Below, piece after piece: positions 1 through 11,941 of a stretch of DNA of 64,000 nt. A program made the translations under genes and the position numbers. Numbering within the stretch: position 1 is the stretch's first letter; every line of letters starts with the position of its first letter. Origin of the DNA: Coniella vitis (lineage: Eukaryota; Ascomycota; Sordariomycetes; Diaporthales; Schizoparmaceae); assembly GCA_011317545.1 (NCBI GenBank), contig WUJK01000007.1:2170001-2234000 (forward strand), read 5' to 3'. The notes under the pieces are model-generated. The model did not search any database and was not told the origin of the DNA. It worked only from the letters and a program-made list of their open reading frames with translations.

Positions 1-84
1 TAGCGGCAAGTACGGCGGTAAATGTCTACAGAACCCCTGAAGTTCGGCAGGCATCTCCACGTAGTCGGGCCCCGTCGACATCAT
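1..84 (-). CDS. Possible 5' end of a divergent gene, cut by window edge
   Basis: On the minus strand an ATG at 84 (a second at 81) opens a frame that stays open to the window edge and reads MMSTGPDYVEMPAELQG, with GC-rich third positions like the neighbouring real genes. A different minus frame starting at ATG 202 is open to 26, so the true start and first intron are unclear; a CTGAC branch-like site lies in between. I do not recognise a family from about 28 residues. If real, it is divergent from the kinase that starts at 267 and shares a very short promoter with it. It may equally be chance coding potential. Confidence 0.25.
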   Translation of the reverse strand, partial: MMSTGPDYVEMPAELQGFCRHLPPYLPL

Positions 85-266
85 CGTCAGAACAAAGAGG
101 CACCGTGCCACTGGCTTCTTGATGTTTCTCTGCCCACACCAATTCCACGCAGTCCTCGATCCCATCCGTCCTTTTATCAGCACTAATCGTCGTATTATCC
201 ATCGCTTCACCCGACCCGATTAATATTGTTTTCCGATTGCTCACACACCCAAATGCTCTTCCAATA

Positions 267-1777
267 ATGACTGGCAAGAGCAAGTCGCGCTGGGCTGATA
301 GCGAAGAGGACGCTGCGCGTGAAGCCGAAGCCAAGAAACAAAAGGAATTGAGGAAGCGGCTCAAAAAAGATAGAGAAGCCGCTGCGGCCGTGCAAAAGAG
401 AAGTGCCCTGGTTGAAAGAGAACAACTGCCGAGAGACAATAGCGCCGAGGATGATGGTTACGCCGCCGACCAGCAGCGGCCTGCGAAGCGACGCAGACTT
501 ACACCAGAACCAAAATCTCCCGTGCAAAAGGATAACGGTGCCGCTGGAAACACCAGACTTCTGCGTTTCCAAGCAGGCGGCTTTGGCAAGTCCCGAAGCG
601 TCGAAAATTACGATAAACTCAATGATATTGAGGAGGGCGCATATGGCTGGGTAGCACGCGCCAAGGAAGTTGCAACGGGCAAAGTTGTTGCGCTCAAGAG
701 GTTAAAGATTGAAGCAAATGATCGGAACGGACTACCCGTTACCGGTCTACGCGAAATACAAATTCTCAAGGACTGTGAGCACAAGAACATTGTCAGGCTA
801 CAGGAGGTTGTTGTAGGAGACGACACGACCAAGATAGAGAAGTTCGTATCACATTTCTTGTCTCTAAAAGCGCCTGCTTCAAGTGAGTGATATGCGAAGG
901 TGATGGCTGACATTTGTATCTATGCAGCATCTTCTTAGTCCTCGAATTCCTTGAACATGATCTCAAATCAATACTCGAAGACATGCCCCAGCCATTTCTC
1001 ACGAGTGAAGTCAAAACTCTCCTCCTCCAGCTCGCCAGTGGTGTGGCATACCTCCATGACAATTGGGTCCTCCACCGCGACCTCAAGACTTCCAATCTCC
1101 TCCTCAACAACCGTGGGCAGCTTAAGATTGCCGACTTTGGCATGGCACGTTATGTGGGCGACCCGCCACCACACAAGCTCACGCAACTGGTTGTGACGCT
1201 GTGGTATCGATCTCCCGAGCTCCTACTCGGCACAGCAAGCTATGGCGAGGCTGTTGATATGTGGAGCGTGGGATGCATCTTTGGCGAGCTGCTAACGCGC
1301 GAGCCGCTATTACAAGGACGGAACGAGGTAGATGAGCTGACCAAGATCTTTGAATTATGCGGCATACCTACCGAAGAAAGCTGGCCGGGCTTCAGGCGAT
1401 TGCCAAATGCAAGAACATTGCATTTGCCATCTGGAAAGGCGAACACGGGCTCCGTCATTCGAGCCAAGTTTCCCTTACTGACAGCAGCGGGTGCGGCGTT
1501 GCTGAATGATCTCCTGAGTTTGGATCCGTCAAAACGGCCTAGCGCACGAGATATGCTGAGCCACGAGTATTTCCGGCAAGACCCTAGGCCAAAATCCGAG
1601 GCCATGTTCCCGACGTTTCCTAGTAAAGCTGGTCAAGAGCGGAGGAGGAGGAGAGATACCCCCAACGCGCCTGGAAGAGGCGAAGCGGTGGACCTGGGCA
1701 TCGTTGACTTTAGTGGCATCTTCAATGGAAGAGAAAAGGAGGAGCGGGGAGGGGGTTTTTCTCTCAGAATGGTTTGA
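267..1777 (+). CDS. CDK11/PITSLRE-type cyclin-dependent protein kinase
   Basis: Serine/threonine kinase of the CDK family, closest in layout to CDK11 (S. pombe Ppk23 type), which in other eukaryotes acts in transcription and pre-mRNA processing. Exons 267-841 and 928-1777 join in frame (474 aa); the junction restores KIENIFLVLEF. Residues 1-110 are charged and low-complexity with a basic KRRR patch, as expected for a nuclear N-terminus. The kinase domain runs from about 114 to 410: glycine loop GAYGWV, VALK lysine at 144, C-helix motif PVTGLRE (157-163), catalytic HRDLK (Asp243), DFG (Asp261), and activation segment ending VVTLWYRSPELLLG. The ATG at 267 is chosen because upstream in-frame codons have no ATG. 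The C-terminal tail after about 410 is basic and low-complexity. CDK10-like identity is the alternative. Confidence 0.9.
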
Positions 1778-2265
1778 GGAGTTCATTCCTGTCCATATCA
1801 ACAAAAAATGTCCTACTCCGGTGTGAGTAGCCTTCAGTACAGTAGCTGTCCTCACTTTGACAGCACACTAGAGTCACTTGCGTCGGATAGGCGAATTATA
1901 TGTATACCAGTCCCAATTCCACCATTATGCGCCTATCTCCTTCCTTCATTAGTACATTTCATGATTCCAGGGTGTGTTTGATCCATATGTAGCCAACCAA
2001 CATTCAGAAACAGAACCACGTCTCGACAATTTCGCTCTGTAAAGCACGGAATCTTCCAGTGAACGCCACGCCGCTCTTGCCAACCGCTATTTGCTCAGGA
2101 ACAATCCTGTCATATTGGATAAAGCGAAAATAAAAGGCCACGGAATGCACATCTGCACAGACAATCATAATTCAACAGCCCCACGCAGCAGTAACAACAC
2201 GGATTTCTCATTCCAGTCATTACAAGTGTGTGCCAGCTCAGGTCCAAGATTTCCTCCACACTCGA
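1778..2265. other. Convergent 3' intergenic region
   Basis: This 488 bp spacer lies between the 3' ends of the CDK gene and the secreted-protein gene. It should hold both 3' UTRs and polyadenylation sites. I see no further coding signal or repeat in it. Confidence 0.6.
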
Positions 2266-3243
2266 CTACCACAAGCCCGTCACAAACCACGTGAAGGTGG
2301 CTACCGAGATACCCGCCATGGTTATGGCGAAGCCGATGGCCCGTCTCTCATTGTCGGACAGAGCAGCACTACACGTTCCACAAACCCAGCCCGAAGATAG
2401 CGGCGTGTACGGTTGGCCGGTATACAAACCGAACGTCAGGGCCGCATTAGCCGTCAAGGAACCAGGCCCGGCTGTTGCTGTGACACTAGACTCGGCATCA
2501 TAAATGTACAACGTGTACATCTCTACAACGAGAGGCTTCTGATTTGCTTGGGCCTTCGATTGGTATGACTCAGTGTCCCAGGTGAAGGCACCATCCGTGG
2601 CAAAGCTCATATTCGAAGTTAGCGTCCACGTCGAGGCTCCCAGGGACGATGTACTGGCGGATATGACGACATCCACGGCTGTAGGCTTGATCTCCAAGTC
2701 GGTGTAGTTCCACGAAAAAGTCACATAGTCTCCGATCTTGTACAGCGCACTTGTCAAGGTGGTGACAGGCGACAACATGACAGCAGAGCCGGCCGCAGCA
2801 CCAGAGCTCACGCTCACGGATGAGGTCTTTGTAGTCTTTTTTGTGCTATCGCTGGTGCCTGTGCCAGAGGCCGTCCCTGTCCCTGTGCCGCTTGCATCTG
2901 TTCCTGTCCCTGAGGCTGTCCCTGAAGAAGATGACGTTTTTGTTTGACCAGCCGTGTTTAGGTCCGTGGCATCGGCAGCGTCTGCGGTTGTCGTCGCGGC
3001 AGCAGAAGATGCAGTTTCCGTTGCTGATGTCGAGGATGCTGTGTATATTGTCTCAAAGTTAGCCAGCTTCCTCAGAATAGGCACTGATCTAACACCGTTC
3101 TGGTGTGACGACGTACAGCTGCTTGAATCCGCCCGCCTCACTACCACAGCATCTATATCTGGGAGCCATCTTGGCCAGAACGGAAAGGCTGAGGCGAGTG
3201 GACTAAAAGTAAGGAGCAGAGTGGAGACATGTGATGCCTTCAT
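2266..3243 (-). CDS. Secreted or membrane-anchored Ser/Thr-rich protein, DUF7137-like
   Basis: Uninterrupted ORF of 325 aa starting at ATG 3243 (MKASHVSTLLLTFSPLASAF), a classical signal peptide; the longer upstream frame has only non-ATG starts. Residues about 60-165 are rich in Ser, Thr, Ala and Gly with tandem GTGT/ASGT-like units, typical of an O-glycosylated wall or surface stalk. A compact domain follows (VTTLTSALYKIGDYVTFSWNYT and, later, FTWDT and YTLYIYD), which I recognise as the fungal DUF7137 type. A C-terminal hydrophobic stretch (GFAITMAGISVATFTWFV) could be a membrane segment or GPI-like signal. The function of the family is not known to me; a cell-surface role is inferred from the architecture only. 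Confidence 0.8.
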   Translation of the reverse strand: MKASHVSTLLLTFSPLASAFPFWPRWLPDIDAVVVRRADSSSCTSSHQNGVRSVPILRKLANFETIYTASSTSATETASSAAATTTADAADATDLNTAGQTKTSSSSGTASGTGTDASGTGTGTASGTGTSDSTKKTTKTSSVSVSSGAAAGSAVMLSPVTTLTSALYKIGDYVTFSWNYTDLEIKPTAVDVVISASTSSLGASTWTLTSNMSFATDGAFTWDTESYQSKAQANQKPLVVEMYTLYIYDAESSVTATAGPGSLTANAALTFGLYTGQPYTPLSSGWVCGTCSAALSDNERRAIGFAITMAGISVATFTWFVTGLW

Positions 3244-5222
3244 GATTGCTGCGATTTCAAAGCGACGACACGGCGAGGGCAGGAACGACGGCTCAGGGGT
3301 AATTGAACAACCCGAGAATGCAGTCGTGGATGACACGTCCAAAATCGCGACTTTGGCGAAACCGGCCTTCTTTGGCCGCTAAGATCGAAGCTCGGGACAG
3401 TGGGCAGGTCTCAAGACCCGTGACCCGTGAGATGCGGAAGTCTTGGGATCGAATTTGTGGTCGTCGGCGTTGTCGGCTGTCAACAGCAATGTAGGAGATA
3501 ACTTGTATAGGCGAGAATCCTGTGTTTACCACTAGACGGATGTTCAGGGGCACGGCACAACTAGTTTCGATTCAGGTGGTTCGGGCAAGAGAAGCCGTCA
3601 ACTAGGAAACCAAGCCAAACGATGGGCAGTCACCGCATAAATGACGAGAGTAGACAAATAAGCAAGCGAGCGAGAGTCTAGATACTTGGGAAGTTGTAAG
3701 GCTGGAGGAGAGGAGATCGTCGAAACAAGGCCAGTAGAGTTTGGAAGGGGCCTTCGGCCGATGGACTCCTGGGGGCGCTCGCACCCCCGATTTTAAGTGC
3801 ATACCTAGGTACACAAGCTTCTTAGCTTAAAAAAAAAGGTAAATCCACACCCGTACAAGCGGCGGACTCCGTATTGTATCTACATCGTACGGAGTCCGCT
3901 GCACTTACAGTGTCCTGCTCCAATGGAATCATCGTGCATCTTCACATGGGCTTTTGCACCAAAAGAAGAGACAATAGTTCTTGGTCCCCGACTACGTGAC
4001 GCTCTCGTCCTTCGGCGCACGAGAATAGTGGTGACGGTGGCGTTCTGACGGGTGGATGAGGAATGCGCCAAGGGCACCCGTCCGGTGTGCTTCGTATTCT
4101 GTTGTTCTCTTTGTCACGGTTCGAGAAGAAACAGGCGCTGCCGCTTGCTCAGGTTGCCAGGGCAAGTCTGCAGTCAAGTCTAAAGCCAAGCAGGCCAGCA
4201 GGGTACGAACCCTGCGACGAGCCCCGCTGACAACTGGCTGGCCAAAGGCAATGTCTCAATTTCTCGTGTTGAGCATGCGTGGGCCCCCGGCTAAAAATAA
4301 TATACCTGTGATCGGCCACTCGGTTTTGCCTCTACTATGTACGGCCAAGATAGTACTTATGTACATGCTATGAAGTACTATGTAGTGTGTACATATTCAC
4401 AATTGCCACTGCCACAGTACGCCGAATTTGCAGGAGTGTTCATGTCTTGCTCCGCGTCGATTCCGACCTTGTTTGTGACAGGGTGATGCTCATCAACTTG
4501 TCATATTATCTTGCACCTATTCACAGCCTTGCATGTACACAGTACGTACTCGACAAACCGGTCTGTGTTATATATGTACCTACCTAGATAGGTAGCAATA
4601 CCTGGCAGCCTGGCAGCATGTGTACTGTGTCCTCCGTGCTTTCGACCTGCTTCGTGCGCTCATCGGATCGTAAAGCCCGACAATTCAACATACCGGTTGC
4701 CTTAAATCAATATTTAAAACCATATATGATGTACGGCCACTTGTTGTGTCTTCACTCTCGACTTGAGAATATACCCGTTGTTGCGAAGACACACCATTTA
4801 AACATATTACCTCACGAGCCATTTCAATCGACCACACACAATCGCAGCATTTGTGAAGAAGTATGATTACTTCAAAGCCCTCATTTTCCAAGGCCTGCAA
4901 GAAAATAATTCTGGTCGAAAGTAGCTAATATCAACTCCTTACCGCTGCTTCGCTGCGTATCATTACCCGTTTGCGATCTTCCTTACCAATAGAAGTCAAT
5001 GGAACAATGTTTCGTGTCGCACCTCACAGACCAAAAGGATCCTTCTGCAGGAATTATTTTGCTGCCGATGATGTGTCGAGCTTGGAAGTCAGTCCTTTGC
5101 AGCCGAACCTAGCGGTGTATAAATATCTATCAAGCTAGAATAAGATTGCATCAACGCTCAAGCCTGATATGCATTGACACCTTCGTTAGCGACGGCTTCC
5201 ACCCAGACCCTGCTCGGTAATT
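3244..5222. other. Intergenic region with a hairpin and AT-rich stretches
   Basis: About 2 kb between two minus-strand genes. It contains the 5' leader and promoter of the secreted-protein gene, a perfect 12 bp inverted repeat (3862-3899), the palindrome TACCTAGGTA at 3802, a TACTATGTAG element at 4376, and AT-richer sequence at 4300-4900. Small ORFs here lack family resemblance and are not called. Confidence 0.5.
3862..3899. repeat. Perfect inverted repeat (12 bp arms, 14 nt loop)
   Basis: GCGGACTCCGTA at 3862-3873 is the exact reverse complement of TACGGAGTCCGC at 3888-3899. It would form a stable stem-loop in DNA or RNA. It lies more than 600 bp from the nearest gene start, so a terminator role for a flanking gene is unlikely. 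Confidence 0.8.
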
Positions 5223-6946
5223 CTAGTTTTGGTTGTCGCTGCCGTCTTCATCAAGGATCAACAATTCAAAGCGGTTAGTCGTAGTGTTTAGGCATGTCCT
5301 CTTTGCCACGCCATTTCTTTTCACGGACATTACACCATTTGAAGGCTGAAAAGGCTGACAGCATTCGTCGACGTCCCATTCAATCTTGCTGTGCTTGTAT
5401 CTGCTGAGTGTTTGTCAGCGACCCGGTTGGAGGGCACACGGTGATGAAAAATAACGTACGCGCGACTCATCATGCAAGTCCGAGCAAACATTGCGTTGTG
5501 CACTGAGTTTGTCTTGATGTAGCAACTCCCTCCAAGAAACGCAACCTTTAAAATAACCAGATTGTGGATATGTTCCAAGTCCTCCCTGATGGTAGCTTCG
5601 GTCAGGCGCGGATCGCATCGTCGAATGACAAGATTGCGAGTAGCACCTGTGCGAACCTTGTCGGCAACATGGTTGGCCAGAATGAAATGGCGATCACTCC
5701 AGCGAATGTCAACCTGTATGGCATGAATGACTGTTGCACTTGCAAAGGCTAAACAACATGACGTGGACTTACTCTCTTTTGTTTAATGTATAGGTCGTGG
5801 CGGTGGACATGGTCGAGAAATGCTTGAGCGTCAGCGCTCTCAAGAAACGACACCGTTGCGGTACCGTCTCGAGACTTTACAGAGACATCGAGAAGTTGGC
5901 CTCCACGCACGGCTTCTGTGATTTCGGCGTGGGTCGTCGCATCCGCCAACCCACTCAAGATCAATGATCGGGCACATTGACGCTCATAGTGTGGGCGAAT
6001 TGGGGCATTACCATAGGCGTTCTGGTGAAAGGGACCGTTAAAAGCTTCTTTGCCATTTGACTGAGCTTCATTGGCTTCTTGAGTGTCGCCTGACTCCCAG
6101 CGTCCATGGTCAATGGTCGAGTTTAGCCCCTGCGGATCTGTTTGCGGGTGCTTGTTGTGGTGCTTCTGCTTGTTTTGGGACAAATGGGAACGGTCTTCAA
6201 ACATTGCTTGAAAATCGAACAAACTTGTTTGGTTCGTTGAACTAGTCTGTCCTCGGGCAGGAGCCTGTTGCTGTTCGGTGGTAGCATCGTCCTGAGCCAG
6301 CAACTGTCCGCGAATTAGTCTGCGTCATGATAGACAAATGAGACAGATCACGACCAATTATTCCGCGGTGCCTAGGTATGCTTGACGAACATGCGCACAC
6401 TTACCTCGAGTGCCTCTTCGCCCACCCCTCCTGTCAACAGATTCCGGCACAGATTGCCTAGTAAGAGAATCGACCATTGTCAACACAATACAAACTTTGC
6501 AACTTGGTCGTTACTCGCCGTACCGTATTTTGTGGCGGTCGCTTTGAGGCTGTGATATTCAGATTGCGAGATTGTCACAACAGGACGAGCGACATCTTCT
6601 GCATTCTTCATGAAGTAGGATCAATATACCTCTCTGTAACGATGGTATCTGCGGTTAAGTTATAAACTCACGAAGTTCGCGCTGTTACTCAATGCATCAG
6701 TATGCAATCCTGCTGGATGATATTTGCCGCAAGTAGAAAAGCAAGATGTAATGCGAAATGCTCAATATGGTAGAATGCGGAAGTGAGGTTCCTTGATTTG
6801 AAGAACGATCACGTCGTGGCGTCTGTATGTTTTGGAGAGAGTACTTATTGGCTAACTACAAATTTGGAACCCAGAACTTACCGCCGAAGTATTGTCTCAA
6901 AATAGGCACGATCAATCGTAACTGTTTGCTCGGTGGTGCTCGCCAT
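5223..6946 (-). CDS. Two-RRM RNA-binding protein, Mrn1/Nrd1-related
   Basis: Multi-exon gene; my model uses exons 6946-6882, 6822-6813, 6648-6630, 6598-6524, 6457-6405, 6303-5773, 5713-5460 and 5400-5223 (394 aa, frame closes at every junction). The N-terminus MASTTEQTVTIDRAYFETIL and the later VVTISQSEY..YGNLCRNLLTGGV segment match the conserved leader of fungal Mrn1/Nrd1 proteins. A first RRM (SLILSGLADATTHAEI .. GTATVSFL .. KRVDIRW) is followed by a second (ATRNLVIRRCDPRLTEATI .. CYIKTNSVHNAMFARTCMMS). Family members bind mRNA and regulate differentiation and stress transcripts. Yeast Mrn1 is longer and carries more RRMs; this protein ends soon after the second. The 5' exons, especially the 10-nt exon 6822-6813, are the weakest part; an alternative uses 6681-6672 instead. 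Confidence 0.75.
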
Positions 6947-7665
6947 GGCGAGAGCAAGACTTTTGCGTGGTGGGTTGGTCACAGGAAGACTGTAGGCCGG
7001 GTGAAGAAAGCGATCCCAAAATCACAATTTTGGTGCGTTTGTAAAGAGATGTGATGTGATGTCCCTGCACAAGCCAATTGCAGGGTAGGTACTATATAGG
7101 TTCGAGGTGAGCACCCAAGCACCATGAGCTGCAGGTAACATCATCTGCAGGGTTCGTTCTGCTGCTTCCCTTTTGAGCCTCCCCAATGTGTGCCTCATTG
7201 GCTCGGAAGGCGCTGCTCGTGGAATTGGAAGGCGAGGTGTTTCTTCGGGAAAAGGTATCTATACACACGTCGAACTTGACAAACCTCTTCAATCTGGAGC
7301 ATCAAACAACAGCATCACAACTATCGGTAAACAACCGGTGTGAGAGATAATAATTGGTTACAAACGCTTGACTAATCGAAGGCTACAACTAGTGATTTAG
7401 AAACAATCAATGGCGCTGTAATCTTGAATGGACATCCCGTTTTCATACTCTAGTGAATATGGAAACCGAAGGCATGTTCCAAGTCTCATGCAGCCCATCG
7501 TAATGTGTCTTGTATTGTGCTTGCCTTGGCTCGAGGACCCAACGCTTTCAAGCCTGTACTCTGTATATCCACGAAAAACGCGCCCGCTGATATTTACACG
7601 TGAACAGAGCTCCCTGCTACGGAGAATGTGTCCCCGCTCAAGCAGCAGGTAACTCCTGTATCGCC
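6947..7665. other. Intergenic region between two minus-strand genes
   Basis: This 719 bp holds the promoter of the RRM gene and the 3' flank of Dcp2. I see no repeat or additional coding signal. Confidence 0.5.
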
Positions 7666-10306
7666 TCACTTGGAAGGGTCTGAGACAGCCGTCTTCAGAT
7701 AGTTAAGCAGGAATTTCTCGTTCTCGGGCGAAATAGGTGTCTGTTGCTGGCTACTGCGACGGGATCCTAAAGAATAACCAGCGACATCGACGAGTCCGGA
7801 TGAAGGAGCCGTCGCACCGTTTTGCGAGCTTGATGATGGTACCTGTCTAGCGCCATATAACCCCGGGCTCTGGCTCATCGTCGCTGTGCCGACTGTCGGT
7901 TTCGTAAAAAGGGACATTAATGTTTGCAATTGTCGAGGATCAGCCTCCTGACGTCGTGTTGGTATATTTGGTCCAGAAGCAGAGTCCGGTATAGAGACTA
8001 CACCAGGTTGAAAGAAATTGTTGTTGTAGGGCGAACGTCCCATAACATCGTTTGGATTGGAATAACCGGAATTCAGGTGTGTCCTATTATCGCCTCCGGC
8101 TCCATCTACTCCAAAGGCGCTGAGAAGATGCGCTCCGGGTTGTGACGGTTGCTGCTGCGAGCTGAGCTGGTCCATCTCCTTCGGCCTTATAGCTATCGTC
8201 TGACTTCCATGTGGCGACAAGAGTTGACCTTTGCTCTGCAATCTATCGTCAATGGATTGATTTACTTGCTCTTGGGGACTGTCTGGTGCAGGAACAAGCG
8301 GAATACTGTTCTCTTTTAGGGCAAAGTGAGCAGGCTTGTTTTGAGGTGACGTGGCGGAAGGCTTCTTGAAAATGTCCAAAAGCGCCCTTTGCTGCGACCG
8401 GGAAACGTTCGATGGGCGCAAAGACGTTGGTGGGAAAGCCGCACGAGGGCTTCCTTGCAGTGTAATCGTTTCTGGCAAACCTGCCTGTGATGAGGACAGA
8501 GCTACAGGTCGACCAGTGTAAGGAGAGCCTAATGAAATCGGATGAATCGACTGTTGCTGAATCAGTCGATGGCTATCTGAAGGTGGTAACTGAGAGGCAT
8601 GTCCTGCAGAAGTCAAGTCCTGTGCTGGGTTGGGACCCTTCTTGAAAGCACCAAGTAAAGCCATGCGATTGTGGTCTAGCATTTCTGGTGGTTGGCGCAT
8701 TTGAGAGGTCAGCTGCTGGGACATGTGCATATTGGCTGGCATTGACCCAGCCGCGTTCATTTGATGCATCGTCTGCGAGGGCCTGTAATTTCTTTGCGAA
8801 GATATCGAGGGCGCAGTGGTGGCGAGAATATGGTTTGCTTGAGGCGGCAGAGGTTGCGGATGGACCAAAGCTGGCAAATTCTCTGCAGCAGAAGCCATCA
8901 CCATTGCCATTTGTTGGTTTGGAGCTTGAGTCGGCAACTGCATGATTCGATCTGCTGAAGCGCTCGAGACACCGAGCACAGACCGCAACTGATGGTTGAT
9001 ATCGCTTGGTTGAACCGGAACCGAAAAAGGCGCTTGAAGGCCGCTAGAAGGGAGCTGGTGCACGGCTCGCGCATGCTGCGATGTCTCGAGTTGGGGGTCA
9101 AGGTGCATGGCACGATCCAAGGGAGTATGCGGTAGATGAGGATGTTGCTGATTGTCTTGAAATTGCTGTTGATTGTCTTGACATTGCTGTTGTTGAAGGG
9201 AGGCATTTGGCTTCTGCTGTAACATGGCAAGAAGGGCTTTGCCTTTGTCCTGTCCAGATCCTGATGGCCCAGCCTGAGATCGTTGTGTTGGTGCTTGTAT
9301 TTTCAGCAAGCTGTGAAGCTCCTTACTAGCAGCCTCATAAGACTCTGCCGTTGCGAAGGAAGGAGGTGGATCGGGTGCTGATTCTGTGATCATCCCCTCC
9401 TCTTCAGTCAAGACGTCCTCGATTTCGGCCTGGCTCAGATGACCGTTCCGGTGAGTTTGACGTGTTCGGTCCTTTCTCCTGCGCTGTTGCCTGATCCATT
9501 TGTTCAAATAACCCAGAAACGAAGAAACCATGAAGAATTTATTGGCATTCACAGCAGTAGCATTGTTGTCTTGGCTTGGTTTCTTTGCTGGGCGACCCGT
9601 TGGCAGGTCAGCGAGACGATACCACTCGATCTTGGATATTTCTTTGCGCGTTCTGGCTTCGAATTGGATGTCCATGGGAACATTGGGGATGACGAATAGT
9701 TTCACGTGCTGATCCCGCATCACGACCTCAAAGGATGGCAGCGCTCGATTCTCCGGTATTAAACCGGCTTCGGCGGCGTTGAGTCCAGTTTCTTCGTAAA
9801 CTTCACGAATGGCGCAATCCAAATCGTCTTCACCTTCGTTAATCTTTCCCCGGGGAAACATCCAAGACGAGCTCTTGCTCCAGCCCTTGACAAGGACTAC
9901 AGAGTCCATAGCTTCGTTCAACAGTATCGCCCCTCGCACCGGTATACGCTTTTTGTATCCAATCCAATGGAGATACGCCTTCTCATGTAGCTCCGGACCA
10001 AGCTGGCTTGTTAAGGGACAATGTTTGAAGATCCTGAGAGCGAAAGTACGCAAATTCATTTGCGGGAGCGTGGGGTCAAGTGGTCGTATGAAGTCTTCAT
10101 AGAACCAGTGGGCTTCTTCAACGTGGGTTCCGATTCGGTCGAATCCGCTTAGTTCCGATTGCGGTAGGTTGACGATGAATCGGACACAGAGATCGTCCAG
10201 CCCTGTATAAGCATCAGGTGTCAGCGGTCAATGCGGGCGAAAGGTGGCGGTTGGGCGGAGAGAAAGATAACTCACATTCTTCTAGTGTTCTTCGGTGTGT
10301 ATTCAT
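7666..10306 (-). CDS. dcp2: mRNA-decapping enzyme Dcp2
   Basis: Catalytic subunit of the Dcp1-Dcp2 decapping complex, which removes the m7G cap in cytoplasmic P-bodies. Exons 10306-10276 and 10202-7666 give 855 aa; the junction creates TLEEWLDDLCVRFIVNLP, the conserved start of the Dcp2 regulatory domain (box A region), which fixes the start. Residues about 11-95 form that helical domain; the Nudix fold follows at about 95-215 with Nudix box GKINEGEDDLDCAIREVYEETGL (129-151), including the REVYEE metal-binding glutamates. Box B-like basic sequence follows. The remaining 600 residues are low-complexity, rich in Gln, Pro and Ser, with a short DNQQQFQDNQQ repeat, as usual for fungal Dcp2 tails that carry edc3/pat1-binding and inhibitory motifs. 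Confidence 0.95.
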
Positions 10307-11935
10307 TCTGACAGGTTGCCCACTGGGTCATGTCTGAAGTAGAAAGATGAGCAGTGTATAAGGTGTAGAGAAGAGTCCGAGGTCAAGCTAACACCAGCTC
10401 TGGGTGCCCGTTGTTATTGTTGACACACGTTGGTCTGTGATGGTTGAGGTTGAACAGGGTGCGGGTCAACGTATCGCAGCGAATGGTAGTGGTGACCGTG
10501 GGCTCTTGAGCCACACTGATTGTCGATGAAAAGGATACAGATGATCAAATATTATAAGGGGATAGATGATATAGTTCTTTCACTGGACAGTAGGATTGCC
10601 GTAGCAGGTGAGGAGTGGTTAATCGTTGTCGGCTAATGCGGCGGTGATGGATGCCAGTTGATGAACCAGCAGCTCCAGATACAGAGTACATAAGTATGGC
10701 ATCCTTGTCCTTGGGCAGCCATGACCTGCTGACATAATTCGGATTTTTTGTTTACTGCTACTATGTACAGGTACCTGCTTAGTATCTATACTATAGTAGT
10801 CAGGTAGATTATGCACTTGCTAGGCACACAAATGGTCATGGACGTACTATAGGTACTTAAATGGGTCCGGGTAAAGGTACGTAGTTACCGTAGTACTGTA
10901 TGTAATATATCATAGGATCGAGAAATACTTGTATGGTACCTAAGTATTCTCGAGGTAAGTGGATAGATCAGGCGATGATTCTAGAACAATGAATTGGTGC
11001 TTGCGTGAATATTGGACTATTATAAATGCGTGCCTCTATCCATAGGGTTGATGTTCATAAGAGCATCGTTTGGTATACCTTATGGACTTTATGGAGTGGC
11101 AAGGTGCCTTGTTATGCTATAGGCATTGTATTTACGAAGAACTTAACCTTTGAGATTAATCATCATAATCAATATTTTGCTTCGTCCCTGGTAGGAAAGA
11201 ACCTGGGGCGCATTTGATCATAAGAAAGCCAAGACAGGACACCATTTTTTACTCTGGCAGCACTTTGAGACGCGTCCCTTATTAGACAAGGATGATATGA
11301 TGGTTTCGTTACGAGAACCGGAACCGGGCTGATGGGCGCGCCTACATCGTAGTGCACTGTACGGAGATACCGTACGGCGCCCGTAAAAACGCAACATTTT
11401 CGGAGTACCTAGTGCCTAGCCTCGAAGGAGTGCATAGTACTATGTAAAACATGTCCAACTGCAATTCTTGGGCTACGTACATAGTAGGATATGCCTGACG
11501 AACTGAATGCTGTGTACACTCGGCTGCAAAATCAATGGACGCTTCCCTCCACTCACAAGGACCCGAGGCCATGATCTGTTGCACTGGAGGTTGTTGAACA
11601 CCGAGCTGCAAAGAATATATACGTCAAGCGCAAGAGCAATGAATCGGTATCCAGATAAAGAGGCTCGCGGTGATGTCAGCCTAGCGAATTATCAAAGTAC
11701 GGATCTGATAAGAATTTCGCTCCGGCGCCGGGCACTATTGCGCAGTACGAACATACATAGTAATCGAGGTAACTCCGAGGATGATGGAAACAGTGCAAAA
11801 CAGCCGTGGGCTTACGCCCGTGATCCTTGGTGGCTGGCTCGGCATCCTTGCGTAGCCCATGGGTTAGCTGATGATCGTGCTTTGAATTGGTGGGCGTGGC
11901 GGAAGGGCTGGCGAGTTTTGTTACAGGGATCATTG

Positions 11936-11941
11936 ACGCGT
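11936..11941. promoter_or_regulatory. MluI cell-cycle box (ACGCGT), 256 bp before rnr2
   Basis: Exact ACGCGT. This hexamer is the binding site of MBF/DSC1-type factors, which drive G1/S transcription of ribonucleotide reductase genes in yeasts. Binding here is inferred. Confidence 0.55.

Noticed and set aside
4195..4215. GGGTACGAACCCTGC, resembling a tRNA T-arm
   Set aside because: The loop is one base short on the inverted strand, and no acceptor, D or anticodon stems can be drawn around it.
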